64,000 nt of DNA from contig NZ_JAJVKV010000009.1 in assembly GCF_024198175.1 (NCBI RefSeq), positions 62,001 to 126,000 on the forward strand, in the 5' to 3' direction. Within the stretch, counting starts at the first letter, position 1, and each line of letters starts with the position of its first letter. The position numbers and the translations under genes were made by a program. The DNA comes from Pyxidicoccus xibeiensis. Its GTDB lineage: Bacteria; Myxococcota; Myxococcia; Myxococcales; Myxococcaceae. Shown here in pieces: positions 1-8,700 of this stretch. Below the pieces are notes generated by a model, which saw only the letters and a program-made list of their open reading frames with translations, did not search any database and was not told the origin of the DNA.

Positions 1-1
1 G

Positions 2-130
2 GCGTCCTTCACCGTGGAGAAGTTCAGCCTGGAGCGGCTGCGCGAGGTGACGCGGCCGGAGATCCACGCCCGCTTCGCCGAGTTCCGCAAGCTGACCCAC
101 TTCGACGACCTGGGCCCGCTGGAGCGCTGA
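2..130 (+). CDS. C-terminal fragment of an unidentified protein
   Basis: An open frame enters from the left edge and ends at a TGA at 128-130, giving 42 visible residues that finish with FDDLGPLER. Base composition and third-position GC match the neighbouring genes, so this is probably the true end of a coding sequence. The segment is charged and lacks a motif I recognise. About 37 bases separate it from a promoter-like sequence for the next gene, so it is likely a separate transcription unit. Confidence 0.55.
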   Translation, partial: ASFTVEKFSLERLREVTRPEIHARFAEFRKLTHFDDLGPLER

Positions 131-167
131 GGGCAGCCTCCGGGTGGGGTCTACTCCTACCCATAAC

Positions 168-197
168 TTGACGGTCGATTCAGGCCGTCCCTAGGCT
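168..197 (+). promoter_or_regulatory. Candidate sigma-70-type promoter for the PilZ gene
   Basis: TTGACG at 168-173 is followed by 18 bases and TAGGCT at 192-197, which keeps the most conserved T, A and final T of the -10 box. Transcription would begin near 204, leaving a leader of about 28 bases before the TTG start at 232 and making a start at 199 unlikely. Confidence 0.5.
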
Positions 198-231
198 GTT
201 GCTCCAGGTGCCGGAAGAACAAGGACGCGGG

Positions 232-585
232 TTGAGCGATAACCGAAAGCACACGCGGATCCCCACCCAGCTCCGCTGCTGGTGCGAGGGTGACAACGTC
301 ACCCTCTACGCGCGCATCTCCAACCTCAGCGAAGGCGGACTCTTCCTCCGCACCAGCACGCCGCTCGCCTGCGGGGCGCAGGCCGTTGTCCGGCTGACGC
401 CCGGCGGTGATCCGGAGATCCACGCCAAGGCCACGGTGGTATGGCTCCGGGAGGAAGAGGAGCGGGCCTTCCCGCCCGGCATGGGGTTGCGCTTCGAGTC
501 CCTGGATGGCGAAACATTGGGACGGCTCCGTCAGATGATCTCTCAGCAGCAGAAGAACCAGGTGAAGGTCGGCTGGGCCGGCTGA
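232..585 (+). CDS. PilZ domain protein (probable c-di-GMP receptor)
   Basis: A 117-residue single-domain protein. Near the start it carries RKHTR, fitting the RxxxR part of the PilZ c-di-GMP motif, and about 30 residues later NLSEGGLFL, fitting the (D/N)xSxxG part. The remainder is the expected small beta barrel with a WLREEEE segment and a GLRF strand. PilZ proteins bind cyclic di-GMP and act as adaptors for motility, exopolysaccharide or enzyme control. I chose the TTG at 232 because AAGGAC lies just upstream and the candidate promoter would start transcription near 204; an in-frame TTG at 199 would add 11 residues. The next gene follows after 27 bases. A diguanylate cyclase is encoded at 12824-13780. 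The target of this receptor cannot be read from the sequence. Confidence 0.88.
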   Translation: MSDNRKHTRIPTQLRCWCEGDNVTLYARISNLSEGGLFLRTSTPLACGAQAVVRLTPGGDPEIHAKATVVWLREEEERAFPPGMGLRFESLDGETLGRLRQMISQQQKNQVKVGWAG

Positions 586-612
586 GCCCGCGCCCCCGAA
601 CCGAGGCCCCTC

Positions 613-1344
613 ATGCGCATCGCGGTCATCTCCGACATCCACTCCAACATCGAGGCGCTCTCCGAGGTGCTCCGCGTCGCCGAGCACCAGAAGGTGGACC
701 GCTTCGTGTCGCTGGGGGACATCGTCGGGTACGGGGCGTCTCCCAACCCCTGCTGCGACCTGGTGCGCTCGGTGGCCGAGGTGACGCTGCTGGGCAACCA
801 CGACGCGGCGGTCGCCGGGCGGATGGACTACTCGTACTACTACGACGCCGCCCGCCACGCGCTGGACTGGTCCGCCAACGTCCTGTCGGACGAGAACATG
901 GTGTGGCTGCGCAGCCTGCCGTACACGTACCGGATTGGCGACGTGGGCTTCTGCCATGGCTCACCGATTGACCCGAAGGCGTACGAGTACATCTTCGCGC
1001 TGGAGCAGGCGCGGGAGCTGACGCCGTACGTGGCGGAGCTGCCGGAGGTGACGTTCATCGGGCACAGCCACCTGTGCCGCGCGTTCGCCATCGGCAATGG
1101 CGAGGTGAACGACGTGGTGGCCCAGAAGTTCGGCATCCGGAAGGGTTACAAGTACATCATCTCCGTGGGCAGCGTGGGCCAGCCGCGCGACTACGACAAC
1201 CGGGCCTGCTTCGTCATCTGCGACACCGACGCGCGCACGGTGGAGTACGTCCGGGTGGAGTACGACATCGAGACGTCCGCCCAGAAGATCTTCGACGCGG
1301 ACCTGGCACTCAACTTCGGCAAGCGCCTGTTCCTCGGGGTGTAG
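613..1344 (+). CDS. Metallophosphoesterase, YfcE/calcineurin-like family
   Basis: A 243-residue protein with the complete dimetal phosphoesterase signature in order: DIH near residue 8, GDIVGYG near 37, GNHD near 60 and GHSH near 147, all ligands of the two metal ions. The size and the compact N-terminal motifs match the single-domain YfcE/MJ0936 class, which hydrolyses phosphodiesters or phosphomonoesters in the cytosol; no signal peptide is visible. The substrate cannot be assigned. It starts 27 bases after the PilZ gene and may be cotranscribed with it, which would place a phosphodiesterase-type enzyme beside a c-di-GMP receptor, but that link is only positional. Confidence 0.85.
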   Translation: MRIAVISDIHSNIEALSEVLRVAEHQKVDRFVSLGDIVGYGASPNPCCDLVRSVAEVTLLGNHDAAVAGRMDYSYYYDAARHALDWSANVLSDENMVWLRSLPYTYRIGDVGFCHGSPIDPKAYEYIFALEQARELTPYVAELPEVTFIGHSHLCRAFAIGNGEVNDVVAQKFGIRKGYKYIISVGSVGQPRDYDNRACFVICDTDARTVEYVRVEYDIETSAQKIFDADLALNFGKRLFLGV

Positions 1345-1429
1345 GCCGGGAGTCGAGGCCCGGGCACGGGCGGCGTGCCGCGGGCACAAAAGTCGGCACA
1401 GGCGCGGGGAAATGAAATAAACCCGTGCC

Positions 1430-2149
1430 GTGCGTACCCCGGTCCTTCGAGTGTCCCTCCGGCCCCTCGCGGGCATTGCCTTCGCCCTGCTGCTGGCGCT
1501 GGCGCCCACGGCCTGCCGCCGCCAGTCCGGCCCCTCCGCCGAGTACGAGGAGGCGGCGCGCCGCTTCCGCGAGCTCTACGCGAAGCAGCTGGATGCCGCC
1601 TACCTGGACCCGCAGATGGGGGAGATTGAAGCCCAGCTCCAGCGCGTGCCGGCGGACAGCCTGGACGCCGAGGGGGCCCGGGATCTGCTCCAGCGCATCC
1701 AGCAGGGCCGCTCCCGCATGCAGGCGGACCTCAAGGCCCGCCAGGACGCCGTCGCCACCGCGCGCGAGGTGCCCGCGGGGACGTCCATGCCGACCCTGAC
1801 GCCACCCGCCCCCCCGGGGCCTCGCGAGGTGCCGGACGCCGGGCCTCCGGACGCCGGGCTGACGGGTCCCCAGGCAGGCACCCTGGCGTCCGAGCTGGTG
1901 GCCGGCTTCCGGGGCTGCTTCCGGCGCGGGCCGCCCATCGACGTGGAGGGGCGGGGCATGCGCGAGACGTGGGAGCTGGCCGACCGCACGGCGTGCCGCC
2001 TGGAGTACCCCGGGCATGGGGACGTCATCCTCCTCATCGAAGAGGGACGGGTCCTGACGCTGTTACCGAAGAGCGCCGTGCGGACCGTCCAGGTGACGGC
2101 CGACGGGGGTACGGCGCCACGGCCCGCGCCGGCGGACGCCGGCCGTTAA
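1430..2149 (+). CDS. Secreted or membrane-anchored hypothetical protein
   Basis: A 239-residue protein beginning at GTG 1430. The first 30 residues form a signal-like segment (RPLAGIAFALLLALAPTAC); the Cys could be lipidated, but the residue at -3 is Pro, an atypical lipobox. Residues of about 35-110 are charged and probably helical, followed by a proline/alanine/aspartate-rich linker with repeated PDAG, then a C-terminal region with two Cys (CFRRG and TACRLEYPG) that ends in another low-complexity tail. No family is recognised. It precedes psd with a 77-base gap. PDAG-type linkers recur in other envelope proteins of this window. Confidence 0.75.
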   Translation: MRTPVLRVSLRPLAGIAFALLLALAPTACRRQSGPSAEYEEAARRFRELYAKQLDAAYLDPQMGEIEAQLQRVPADSLDAEGARDLLQRIQQGRSRMQADLKARQDAVATAREVPAGTSMPTLTPPAPPGPREVPDAGPPDAGLTGPQAGTLASELVAGFRGCFRRGPPIDVEGRGMRETWELADRTACRLEYPGHGDVILLIEEGRVLTLLPKSAVRTVQVTADGGTAPRPAPADAGR

Positions 2150-2226
2150 GAGTCAGCCCCCCGCCGCGCCGGGCGTCCGTCCGTGCGCGGCAACCCATCC
2201 GACTCCCGCCTCGGGCGAAAAGCCGA

Positions 2227-3069
2227 ATGAACGACCAGACCTTCATGAAGTTGATGCAGCTGCTCCCCAAGTCCGCCCTCTCCACGGCGGTGGGCATGGC
2301 CACGCGCCTGCCCGTGCCGGCGCCCGTGCACCGGGCCGCGATGCGCGCCTTCGCCAAGGCGTACAACGTGGACATGGAGGAGGCCGAGCACTCCTTCGAG
2401 CGCTACCCCACCTTCGCGGAGTTCTTCACCCGCGGCCTCAAGCCGGGCCTGCGCCCCATCGACCCGGGGGAGAAGGTGGTGGTGTCCCCGGTGGATGGCC
2501 GCGTGTCCCAGGTGGGCTACTCGGACCTGGGCCGCTGCCTGCAGGCCAAGGGCATCGAGTACACGGTGGACGAGCTGCTGGGCGACAAGGAGGCCGCGAA
2601 GCCGTTCCACGGCGGCGCCTGGACGACCATCTACCTGTCCCCGCGCGACTACCACCGCATCCACGCGCCCCTGGGCGGGACGATTACCGGCTACGCGTAC
2701 ATCCCCGGTGAGTTCTGGCCGGTGAACCCCGCGTCGGTGAAGAACAAGCAGTCCCTGTTCTGCGTCAACGAGCGGCTGGTGACGTACCTGGACACGGTGG
2801 CGGGCAAGTGCGCCGTGGTGAAGGTCGGCGCCACGTGCGTGTCGCGCATCAAGGCGTCGTACGACGAGGTGCTCACGCACGCGGGCAAGCCCGGCAAGGT
2901 GCACAAGTACGACGCGGGCTTCGAGGTGGAGAAGGGCGGCGAGCTGGGCCGCTTCGAGATGGGCTCCACCGTCATCCTGCTGTTCGAGCCCAAGCGCGTG
3001 ACGTGGGACGACAGCCTCCAGGAGGAGGCGGTGGTGCGCCTGGGCAAGCGCATTGGAGTGATTTCGTGA
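2227..3069 (+). CDS. psd: Phosphatidylserine decarboxylase
   Basis: A 280-residue proenzyme that makes phosphatidylethanolamine from phosphatidylserine at the inner membrane. Family landmarks include the FxxYPTFAEFFTR-type N-terminal motif, SPVDGR near residue 95, the DYHRIHAP catalytic segment near 145, and MGST near the C-terminus. In this family the bond before the Ser of the (L/M)GST motif is cut autocatalytically to create the pyruvoyl group. The C-terminal alpha chain is about 35 residues, the usual size. ATG 2227 is preceded by a weak ribosome site. The stop overlaps the GTG start of hisS, so the two are translationally coupled. Confidence 0.95.
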   Translation: MNDQTFMKLMQLLPKSALSTAVGMATRLPVPAPVHRAAMRAFAKAYNVDMEEAEHSFERYPTFAEFFTRGLKPGLRPIDPGEKVVVSPVDGRVSQVGYSDLGRCLQAKGIEYTVDELLGDKEAAKPFHGGAWTTIYLSPRDYHRIHAPLGGTITGYAYIPGEFWPVNPASVKNKQSLFCVNERLVTYLDTVAGKCAVVKVGATCVSRIKASYDEVLTHAGKPGKVHKYDAGFEVEKGGELGRFEMGSTVILLFEPKRVTWDDSLQEEAVVRLGKRIGVIS

Positions 3070-4364
3070 GTCAGAAGATCTCCGGCGTGAAGGGCATGAA
3101 CGACCTCCTCCCCGGGGAGATCGAGATCTGGCAGCACGTGGAGGGCCAGGCGCGCGAGCTGTTCGGCCGGTTCGGCTACGGCGAGGTGCGCACGCCCATG
3201 GTGGAGGACACCGCGCTCTTCGTGCGCAGCGTGGGCGAGGAGACGGACATCGTCGGCAAGGAGATGTACACGTTCCTGGACAAGGCGGAGCGCAGCCTGT
3301 CCCTGCGTCCGGAGGGCACGGCGCCCGCGGCGCGCGCGTACATCGAGCACGCCATCAGCAACCAGGAGCCCGTCACCCGCTGGTTCTACATGGGGCCCAT
3401 GTTCCGCTACGAGCGGATGAAGACGGGCCGCTACCGCCAGTTCTATCAAATCGGCGCGGAGGCCTACGGCGCGAGGGAGGCCGCCCAGGACGCCGAGATG
3501 ATGGACATGGTGGTGCAGTTCCTGGGCGCGCTGGAGCTGAAGGACGTCTCGCTCAACCTCAACTCGCTGGGGGACGAGGCGTGCCGGCCCGCGTACCACG
3601 CGAAGCTGGTGGAGTACCTCCAGGCCCACCGCGAGGAGCTGTGCGGGGACTGCCAGCGGCGCATGGAGACCAACCCGCTGCGCGTGCTCGACTGCAAGAA
3701 CGAGAAGTGCCAGGCCGTGGCCGCCGCAGGGCCCAACGTGCTCGAGTTCCTGTGTGAGCCGTGCCGCACGCACTTCGAGGACCTGCAGCGCAAGCTGACG
3801 GCGCTGGGCATCCGGTACGTGGTGAACCCGCGCATGGTGCGGGGCCTGGACTACTACACGCGCACCGTCTTCGAGTTCATCGCCGCGCACCCCGCGCTGG
3901 GCACCGCCAGCACCGTGGGCGGCGGCGGCCGGTACGACAAGATGATGAAGGGCCTGGGCGGCCCGGACGTGCCCGCCGTGGGCTTCGCCATGGGGTTGGA
4001 CCGGCTGGTGCTGCTGCTCAAGGAGAGCGGTCGCAAGTACAGCGCGACGCCCGACCTGTTCGTGGCCGTGGCGGACGAGGGCTCGCAGGACGCGGCCCTG
4101 ACGCTGGCCAGCCGCCTGCGCCGCGAGGGGCTGCGCGTGGAGTTCGACACGCGTGGCGGCAGCCTCAAGAGCCAGATGAAGCGCGCGGACAAGAGCAGCG
4201 CCCACTTCACCCTCGTCCTCGGCGAGGCGGAGCGCACCTCCGGTCAGGCGAAGCTCAAGCCCATGGCCGGCGGCGAGCCCATCCCCGTGGCCCTGGACGA
4301 CGTGGCGAAGACGGTCCGCGCCCGGCTGGCCTCCGGCCCGGCGGGCGGCGCTGGCCCGGCCTGA
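3066..4364 (+). CDS. hisS: Histidyl-tRNA synthetase
   Basis: A 432-residue class II aminoacyl-tRNA synthetase. Visible landmarks are GMNDLLP at the N-terminus, class II motif 2 (FYMGPMFRYERMKTGRYRQF), the histidine-specific GLDYYTRTVFEF, motif 3 (GFAMGLDRLVLLL), and a C-terminal anticodon-binding domain from about residue 335. A four-Cys insertion (CGDC and two further Cys pairs) lies near residue 195, as in some bacterial HisRS. GTG 3066 overlaps the psd stop by four bases. A strong hairpin terminator follows at 4386. In E. coli hisS adjoins yfgM-bamB-der; here those three genes form their own block near 52-55 kb. Confidence 0.96.
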   Translation: MSQKISGVKGMNDLLPGEIEIWQHVEGQARELFGRFGYGEVRTPMVEDTALFVRSVGEETDIVGKEMYTFLDKAERSLSLRPEGTAPAARAYIEHAISNQEPVTRWFYMGPMFRYERMKTGRYRQFYQIGAEAYGAREAAQDAEMMDMVVQFLGALELKDVSLNLNSLGDEACRPAYHAKLVEYLQAHREELCGDCQRRMETNPLRVLDCKNEKCQAVAAAGPNVLEFLCEPCRTHFEDLQRKLTALGIRYVVNPRMVRGLDYYTRTVFEFIAAHPALGTASTVGGGGRYDKMMKGLGGPDVPAVGFAMGLDRLVLLLKESGRKYSATPDLFVAVADEGSQDAALTLASRLRREGLRVEFDTRGGSLKSQMKRADKSSAHFTLVLGEAERTSGQAKLKPMAGGEPIPVALDDVAKTVRARLASGPAGGAGPA

Positions 4365-4385
4365 GGATCCGGCGCGCTTTCGAGC

Positions 4386-4418
4386 CCTCCCGTTCCCCAG
4401 TGACGGAACGGGAGGTTT
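4386..4418 (+). terminator. Intrinsic terminator after hisS
   Basis: CCTCCCGTTCC at 4386-4396 pairs perfectly with GGAACGGGAGG at 4405-4415 across an eight-base loop and is followed by TTT. It separates psd-hisS from the next operon. Confidence 0.8.
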
Positions 4419-4548
4419 CGGGAAATCCGCGCACTCCTTGTAAGAGCAACAAAAGGCAAGCAGGCGTGTAACCCCTGGGAAAGTCAGGGGGAATGGGGTG
4501 GAGTGAACTCGCGGTGACCGGGAGGCTGGGGTAGACTCTCAGCTTACG

Positions 4549-4956
4549 ATGTTGCGCGAGTCTTCCACCCCCACTGTGTCCGCGACGCTGAGCTGGATTC
4601 CCGTTCGCGGGGACAGCATGTGGCCGTCGCTGCGCGCGGGAGACCTGGCGGGCGTGGAGCCGCTGGAGCGCGAGCCTCGGCCTGGCGACGTCGTCCTCGC
4701 GCGCTTCGACCATGCCCTGGTGCTGCACCGCGTGCGGCGCTGTGAGGCGGGCGCGGTGGTGCTGCGCGGGGACAACTCGCCCGCGGAGGATCCGCTGCTG
4801 CCGTGCTCGCGGGTGCTGGGCCATGTGCGCCGGGTGCGGCGCGGTGGCGCGGTGCTGGAGGCGGGGTGGGACCAGGGGCCGTGGCGCCTGGGGCGCTGGC
4901 GCGTGGCGGTGAAGTGGAGGCTGGCGGCGCTGCTGGGAAGGGGAGGGCGCTCATGA
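4549..4956 (+). CDS. S24/S26-type serine peptidase (signal-peptidase-like)
   Basis: A 135-residue protein with the LexA/signal-peptidase fold signature: GDSM at residues 21-24 supplies the nucleophile Ser23, GDVVL follows near 47, and RGDNSP near 73 is the conserved S26 box. At the position of the general base the sequence reads LVLHRV (His60) rather than a Lys, as in SipW/ER-type signal peptidases, so a Ser-His dyad is likely. No obvious membrane anchor is visible at the N-terminus, unlike housekeeping type I signal peptidases. It is the first gene of a run joined by overlaps to PqqD-like, lipoprotein, beta-propeller, small peptide and kinase genes, which suggests maturation of a dedicated peptide rather than general secretion. 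Confidence 0.8.
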   Translation: MLRESSTPTVSATLSWIPVRGDSMWPSLRAGDLAGVEPLEREPRPGDVVLARFDHALVLHRVRRCEAGAVVLRGDNSPAEDPLLPCSRVLGHVRRVRRGGAVLEAGWDQGPWRLGRWRVAVKWRLAALLGRGGRS

Positions 4957-5261
4957 GCGCGCCCGCTGCGAATGGCTTCGCCGCCTCGAGCGTTCCCGTG
5001 CCGCGTCAGGGCGTGTCAGGCCAGCGCTTCGGCGAGGACTACATCGTGCTGGACGCGGAGGGGCGCACGCTGCGCGGCCTCAACGCGACGGCGGTCCACG
5101 TCTGGGGGCTGTGTGATGGCATCCGCACGGCACGCGCCGTGGCGGAGCAGGTGGCCCGGGACTATTCCATCGACACCGAGCAGGCGCTGGCGGACACGCT
5201 GCGGTTCCTCTCGGACCTGGCCCGGCTGGGCCTCATCGACGAGCTTCTGGAGGTGCGGTGA
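4953..5261 (+). CDS. PqqD-family peptide-recognition protein
   Basis: A 102-residue protein. The segment from about residue 20 reads like PqqD: DYIVLDAEGRTLRGLNATA, then HVWGLCDG, and a helical tail with FLSDLARLGLI, the usual winged-helix pattern of a RiPP recognition element. Stand-alone PqqD proteins bind leader peptides and present them to modifying enzymes. It overlaps the peptidase gene by ATGA and its stop overlaps the next start. No radical SAM partner is encoded nearby; the only ATP-binding partner is the HprK-like protein at 9076. The first 20 residues are an Ala/Ser/Pro-rich extension not typical of PqqD. Confidence 0.85.
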   Translation: MSAPAANGFAASSVPVPRQGVSGQRFGEDYIVLDAEGRTLRGLNATAVHVWGLCDGIRTARAVAEQVARDYSIDTEQALADTLRFLSDLARLGLIDELLEVR

Positions 5262-5791
5262 TGGGAGCACGCAGGTCGTTCCTCATGGCGGCGCTGCTGC
5301 TGTCCGCGTGTACGGAGGGCGGCTCCGCCTTCACCCCCAGGGTGGAGCCGGAAGCGCCAGCCCCTGTGTCGCCCACCGACGTGCTGGGCGGTGTGCCCGG
5401 CGCCGCGACGGCGACGCCGCCTCCCGCGGCAGGCGTGGAGCCCGAGCCGCCTCCCGCGCCTCCGCCCGTGACGGCGCGCGCGGCGGTCGTCGGGCTGGAG
5501 GAGGGCGCCCGGGGGCTGTCCTCGGTGTCCCACGTGGACGTGGACGTGACGATGGAGGGCCTCCGGGGGAAGCGCTCGGTGAGCGTGGAGTTCATCCCTC
5601 CCTCGGGTCATCCGTACGAGCGCCGGGCGACGGCGGTGGAGCTGCGGCCCGACGTGCCGCGCACGCTGCGCTTCGCGCTCCCGGTGGCCGGCACCACAGT
5701 GGCCACCTCCGGCATGAGCGGGACGTGGCAGGCGCACTTCTTCCTCGACGGCGAGCCGATGACCTCGGTCGCCTTCACCCTGGAGCCGTGA
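5261..5791 (+). CDS. Lipoprotein of unknown function in the peptide cassette
   Basis: A 176-residue protein with a clean lipoprotein signal: MGARRSFLMAALLLSAC, lipobox LSAC, so the mature protein would be anchored at Cys17. Residues of about 25-70 are an Ala/Pro/Glu-rich linker; the C-terminal 105 residues look like a single beta-sandwich domain (alternating hydrophobics and a GTWQAHFFLDG turn). ATG 5261 shares its A with the PqqD stop; an in-frame GTG at 5258 is also possible. The product is probably periplasmic or outer-membrane. I recognise no family, and its job in the cassette is not evident. Confidence 0.75.
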   Translation: MGARRSFLMAALLLSACTEGGSAFTPRVEPEAPAPVSPTDVLGGVPGAATATPPPAAGVEPEPPPAPPPVTARAAVVGLEEGARGLSSVSHVDVDVTMEGLRGKRSVSVEFIPPSGHPYERRATAVELRPDVPRTLRFALPVAGTTVATSGMSGTWQAHFFLDGEPMTSVAFTLEP

Positions 5792-5792
5792 C

Positions 5793-8700
5793 GTGAGGCC
5801 CTCCGCCATGAGTCTCTGCAACACCCGTCTCGCGGTGCTCTGCGCCGTCCTGCTGCCGGCGCTGGCGCTGGCGCAGACCAACAACCGCTCCTTCACCGTC
5901 ACGCAGGTCCTGGAGCCCGGAGAGACGCGGGCGCGCGTCACCATGGACGAGGTCTCCGAGCTGACCGTCGAGGTTCGGAACATGACCCGGACCACCTCGG
6001 GCAACTACCAGCCCCTCAACCAGGTCGAGTTCACCCTGCCCAACGGCTACGTCCCGTTGGAGACGTCGGCGCCCACGGGATGGAGCGTCGCCTACAACAT
6101 GGGGCTGCGGCAGTTCGTCTTCCACCTCGGGGTCGACTGCATGGGCTCCGGTCCCTTCGGCCTGGGCTTCAACGTGCCGGTGCGCTTCACCCTCCGGATG
6201 ATTCCCGCCGCCAACACCAATGGCGTGGACATCACGACGGACAACTTCGCCACGGGGACCGGAGGAACCATCGCGAGGAACCAGTGCTCGGGCGGGACCT
6301 TCGCGGCCACGCTGGGCACTCCGTCATCGTGGGTGCGCCACAGCCTGGCCACGCATGTCTCCGTGATGCCGCGAGTCCTGGGCGTCGGCGGGGACATCGA
6401 GGCCCGCATCGTCATGGAGAACCGCACCGCGTCCGGCACGGTGCGCGCCGACATCACCGCCGAGGGCCCCACCACCGGCTCGGGTGGCGTCGCCTTCACG
6501 GTGGTGGGCGTGGAGCCGACCGACTTCCAGGCGGACATTGAGCGGCGGAGCGCGGGCGTCCTGGCCGCGCGCGTCCGCACGACGTCGGGCGGCACCCTGG
6601 AGGCCCAGGTGCGTGGCACCAATGCCGCTGCCACCATCACCTCCAGGGTGGCAGAGACGAAGATGGTGAACGTGGGAGTGCTCCCGGCGGCGCTCGACGT
6701 GGACTCCACCCAGGCCTTCACCGGGGAGACGGTGCAGGTGCGGATGACCGTCACCAACCCGTCCACCACGGACACCTTCCTCAACGTGGCGCCGCGCACG
6801 CCCGGCTTCGAGGGGACGGCGGAACTCACGCTCCAGTCGGGCCCCAGCCCCGCGAGCGTTCCCCGGCTCGGTCCGGGCGCCTCCGCGCACTTCGTCTGGC
6901 GCTACCAGGTCTCCGGAGTGGCGCGAGCGGACTACCGCTTCACGGGCCAGGTGGATGCCACGCGCGGAGGCAGCGCGGTGACGTCGAGCCTCGTGCGCTC
7001 GGAGCGCGGCCAGGTCGTCCTGCAGCGGGTGAGGATCAGCGCGGAGGCGATGGCGGCCAACTCCACGAACCGGACGGTGGTCTACACCGTGCAGAACCGG
7101 GGACCGCGGCCCATCATCCAGGTCCAGCTCCTGCGGCCCACGGCCAACTACTTCGCCCAGCCGACCAACCCGGTGGCACCCGCGGGTTGGACCCAGTTCA
7201 TCAACGACGTCAACGGCATCTCCTGGTTCGCGGACCCGGGCATTCCGCAGGGAGGGGAGCAGTCCTTCTCGGTGCGGTACACGAACTTCGGCACTGGCAC
7301 GTCGCTCACCGCGCCCACGTCGTTCCGTCATCGGATGCACCTGCTCGACGACTACGAGCTGCCCCCCATCCGCGTCGAGGCGCCGGTGACGCTGCTGATG
7401 GGCACCGCGCCGGAGGTGGCGCGCCTGACGGCCGTGGCTCGCGATGCCAGCGTGACGCTGACGTGGGACAACCCGGCGCAGCATGACGGCGTCCTGATTC
7501 TCCGGGCCGTGGGCGCGGCCCCGAACCTCGCGCCCACGCCGGGCCTGCGCTACGCGGCGGGGGCCACGCTGGGCAATGCCACCGTCGTCTACGCTGACAC
7601 GTTCAGCTCCGCGACGTCCTTCACGGACACCACAGTCACCAACGGCACCACGTACTACTACCGCGTGCACAACGCGGACGAGGTGCGCAGGTACTCCGCC
7701 GGCAACCAGCCCACGTCGGCGACGCTCCTCGCCACCCCACGGGCGCGCGTCGGCAGCGCGCCGCTGTGGTGCTACTCGGTGGGCCTGTCCGCGCTGCAGC
7801 AGCCCATCACCGAGCTGGGCGTGGGCATCTACAGCTCCTTCAACGACTCGGTGGTGGCGAACCTCACGCAGGTGAGCAACCCGTCCCAGGACGGCGCCGA
7901 GCGATGGCGGCCGCTCCCGCTGTCGGGCCTCATCGGCAGCCGCTTCCCGGTGGTGCCGCTGCGCGGCCTGCCCGGCCAGTACATCCTCGTGGGGGACCAG
8001 GCCGGCGTCGCGTATGCCATCAACGCCGCCACCGGAGCCGTGCTGTGGCGCTGGGACAATGGCGGCACGCCCATCGGCACCATCCAGTCCTTCCCCGTCA
8101 CCCAGCTCCACGACTTCGCCAATGCGGCGTACCAGGCGGCGCATCCCGGCCGCGACCTGGTGTTCTTCGCGACACGGCTGGCCAATCCCGCGCTGAACCA
8201 GGTGGTGGCCCTGAATGCCGCCACCGGCGCGGTGGTGTGGAGGTACCAGCCGGGCAACCTCGGCATGGTGAGTGGCGGCATGCTGGTGGACTATCCGACC
8301 AACCGCCTCTTCATCGGCTCGATGACCCACGCGGGGTCCACGGACTCGCTTCGCATCGTGAACACGTTGAATGGCGTAGAAGTTGCGCGGCGCCCTGTCG
8401 GCGATATCGAGTTGAGTCTGGTGAAGAACGCGGTGAGCAATCAGGTCTACGCGACCAACAGCGCCGGTACCGTCCACGCCATCGACGTGGCGACGACGCA
8501 GCCTGCGTGGAGCATGGCCATCGCCACGCGTCCGGCGCCGAGCACGCCCGCGTTCACCAGCTTCGTGCGCCCGCAGGGCGCGGGCTTCGTGGCCAGCATC
8601 GCCGCGGGCCGGGTGGAGTTCTACGATGTCACCGGTGCCGCCGGCACCCAGCCGACGCTGCGGTGGAGCACGCCCATCGCGAACCCGTCCGGCGTGTTCT

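Noticed and set aside
4549-4956. Housekeeping signal peptidase I (LepB)
   Set aside because: Only 135 residues, no N-terminal membrane anchor, and His instead of Lys at the general base position; better described as a dedicated S24/S26-type peptidase.
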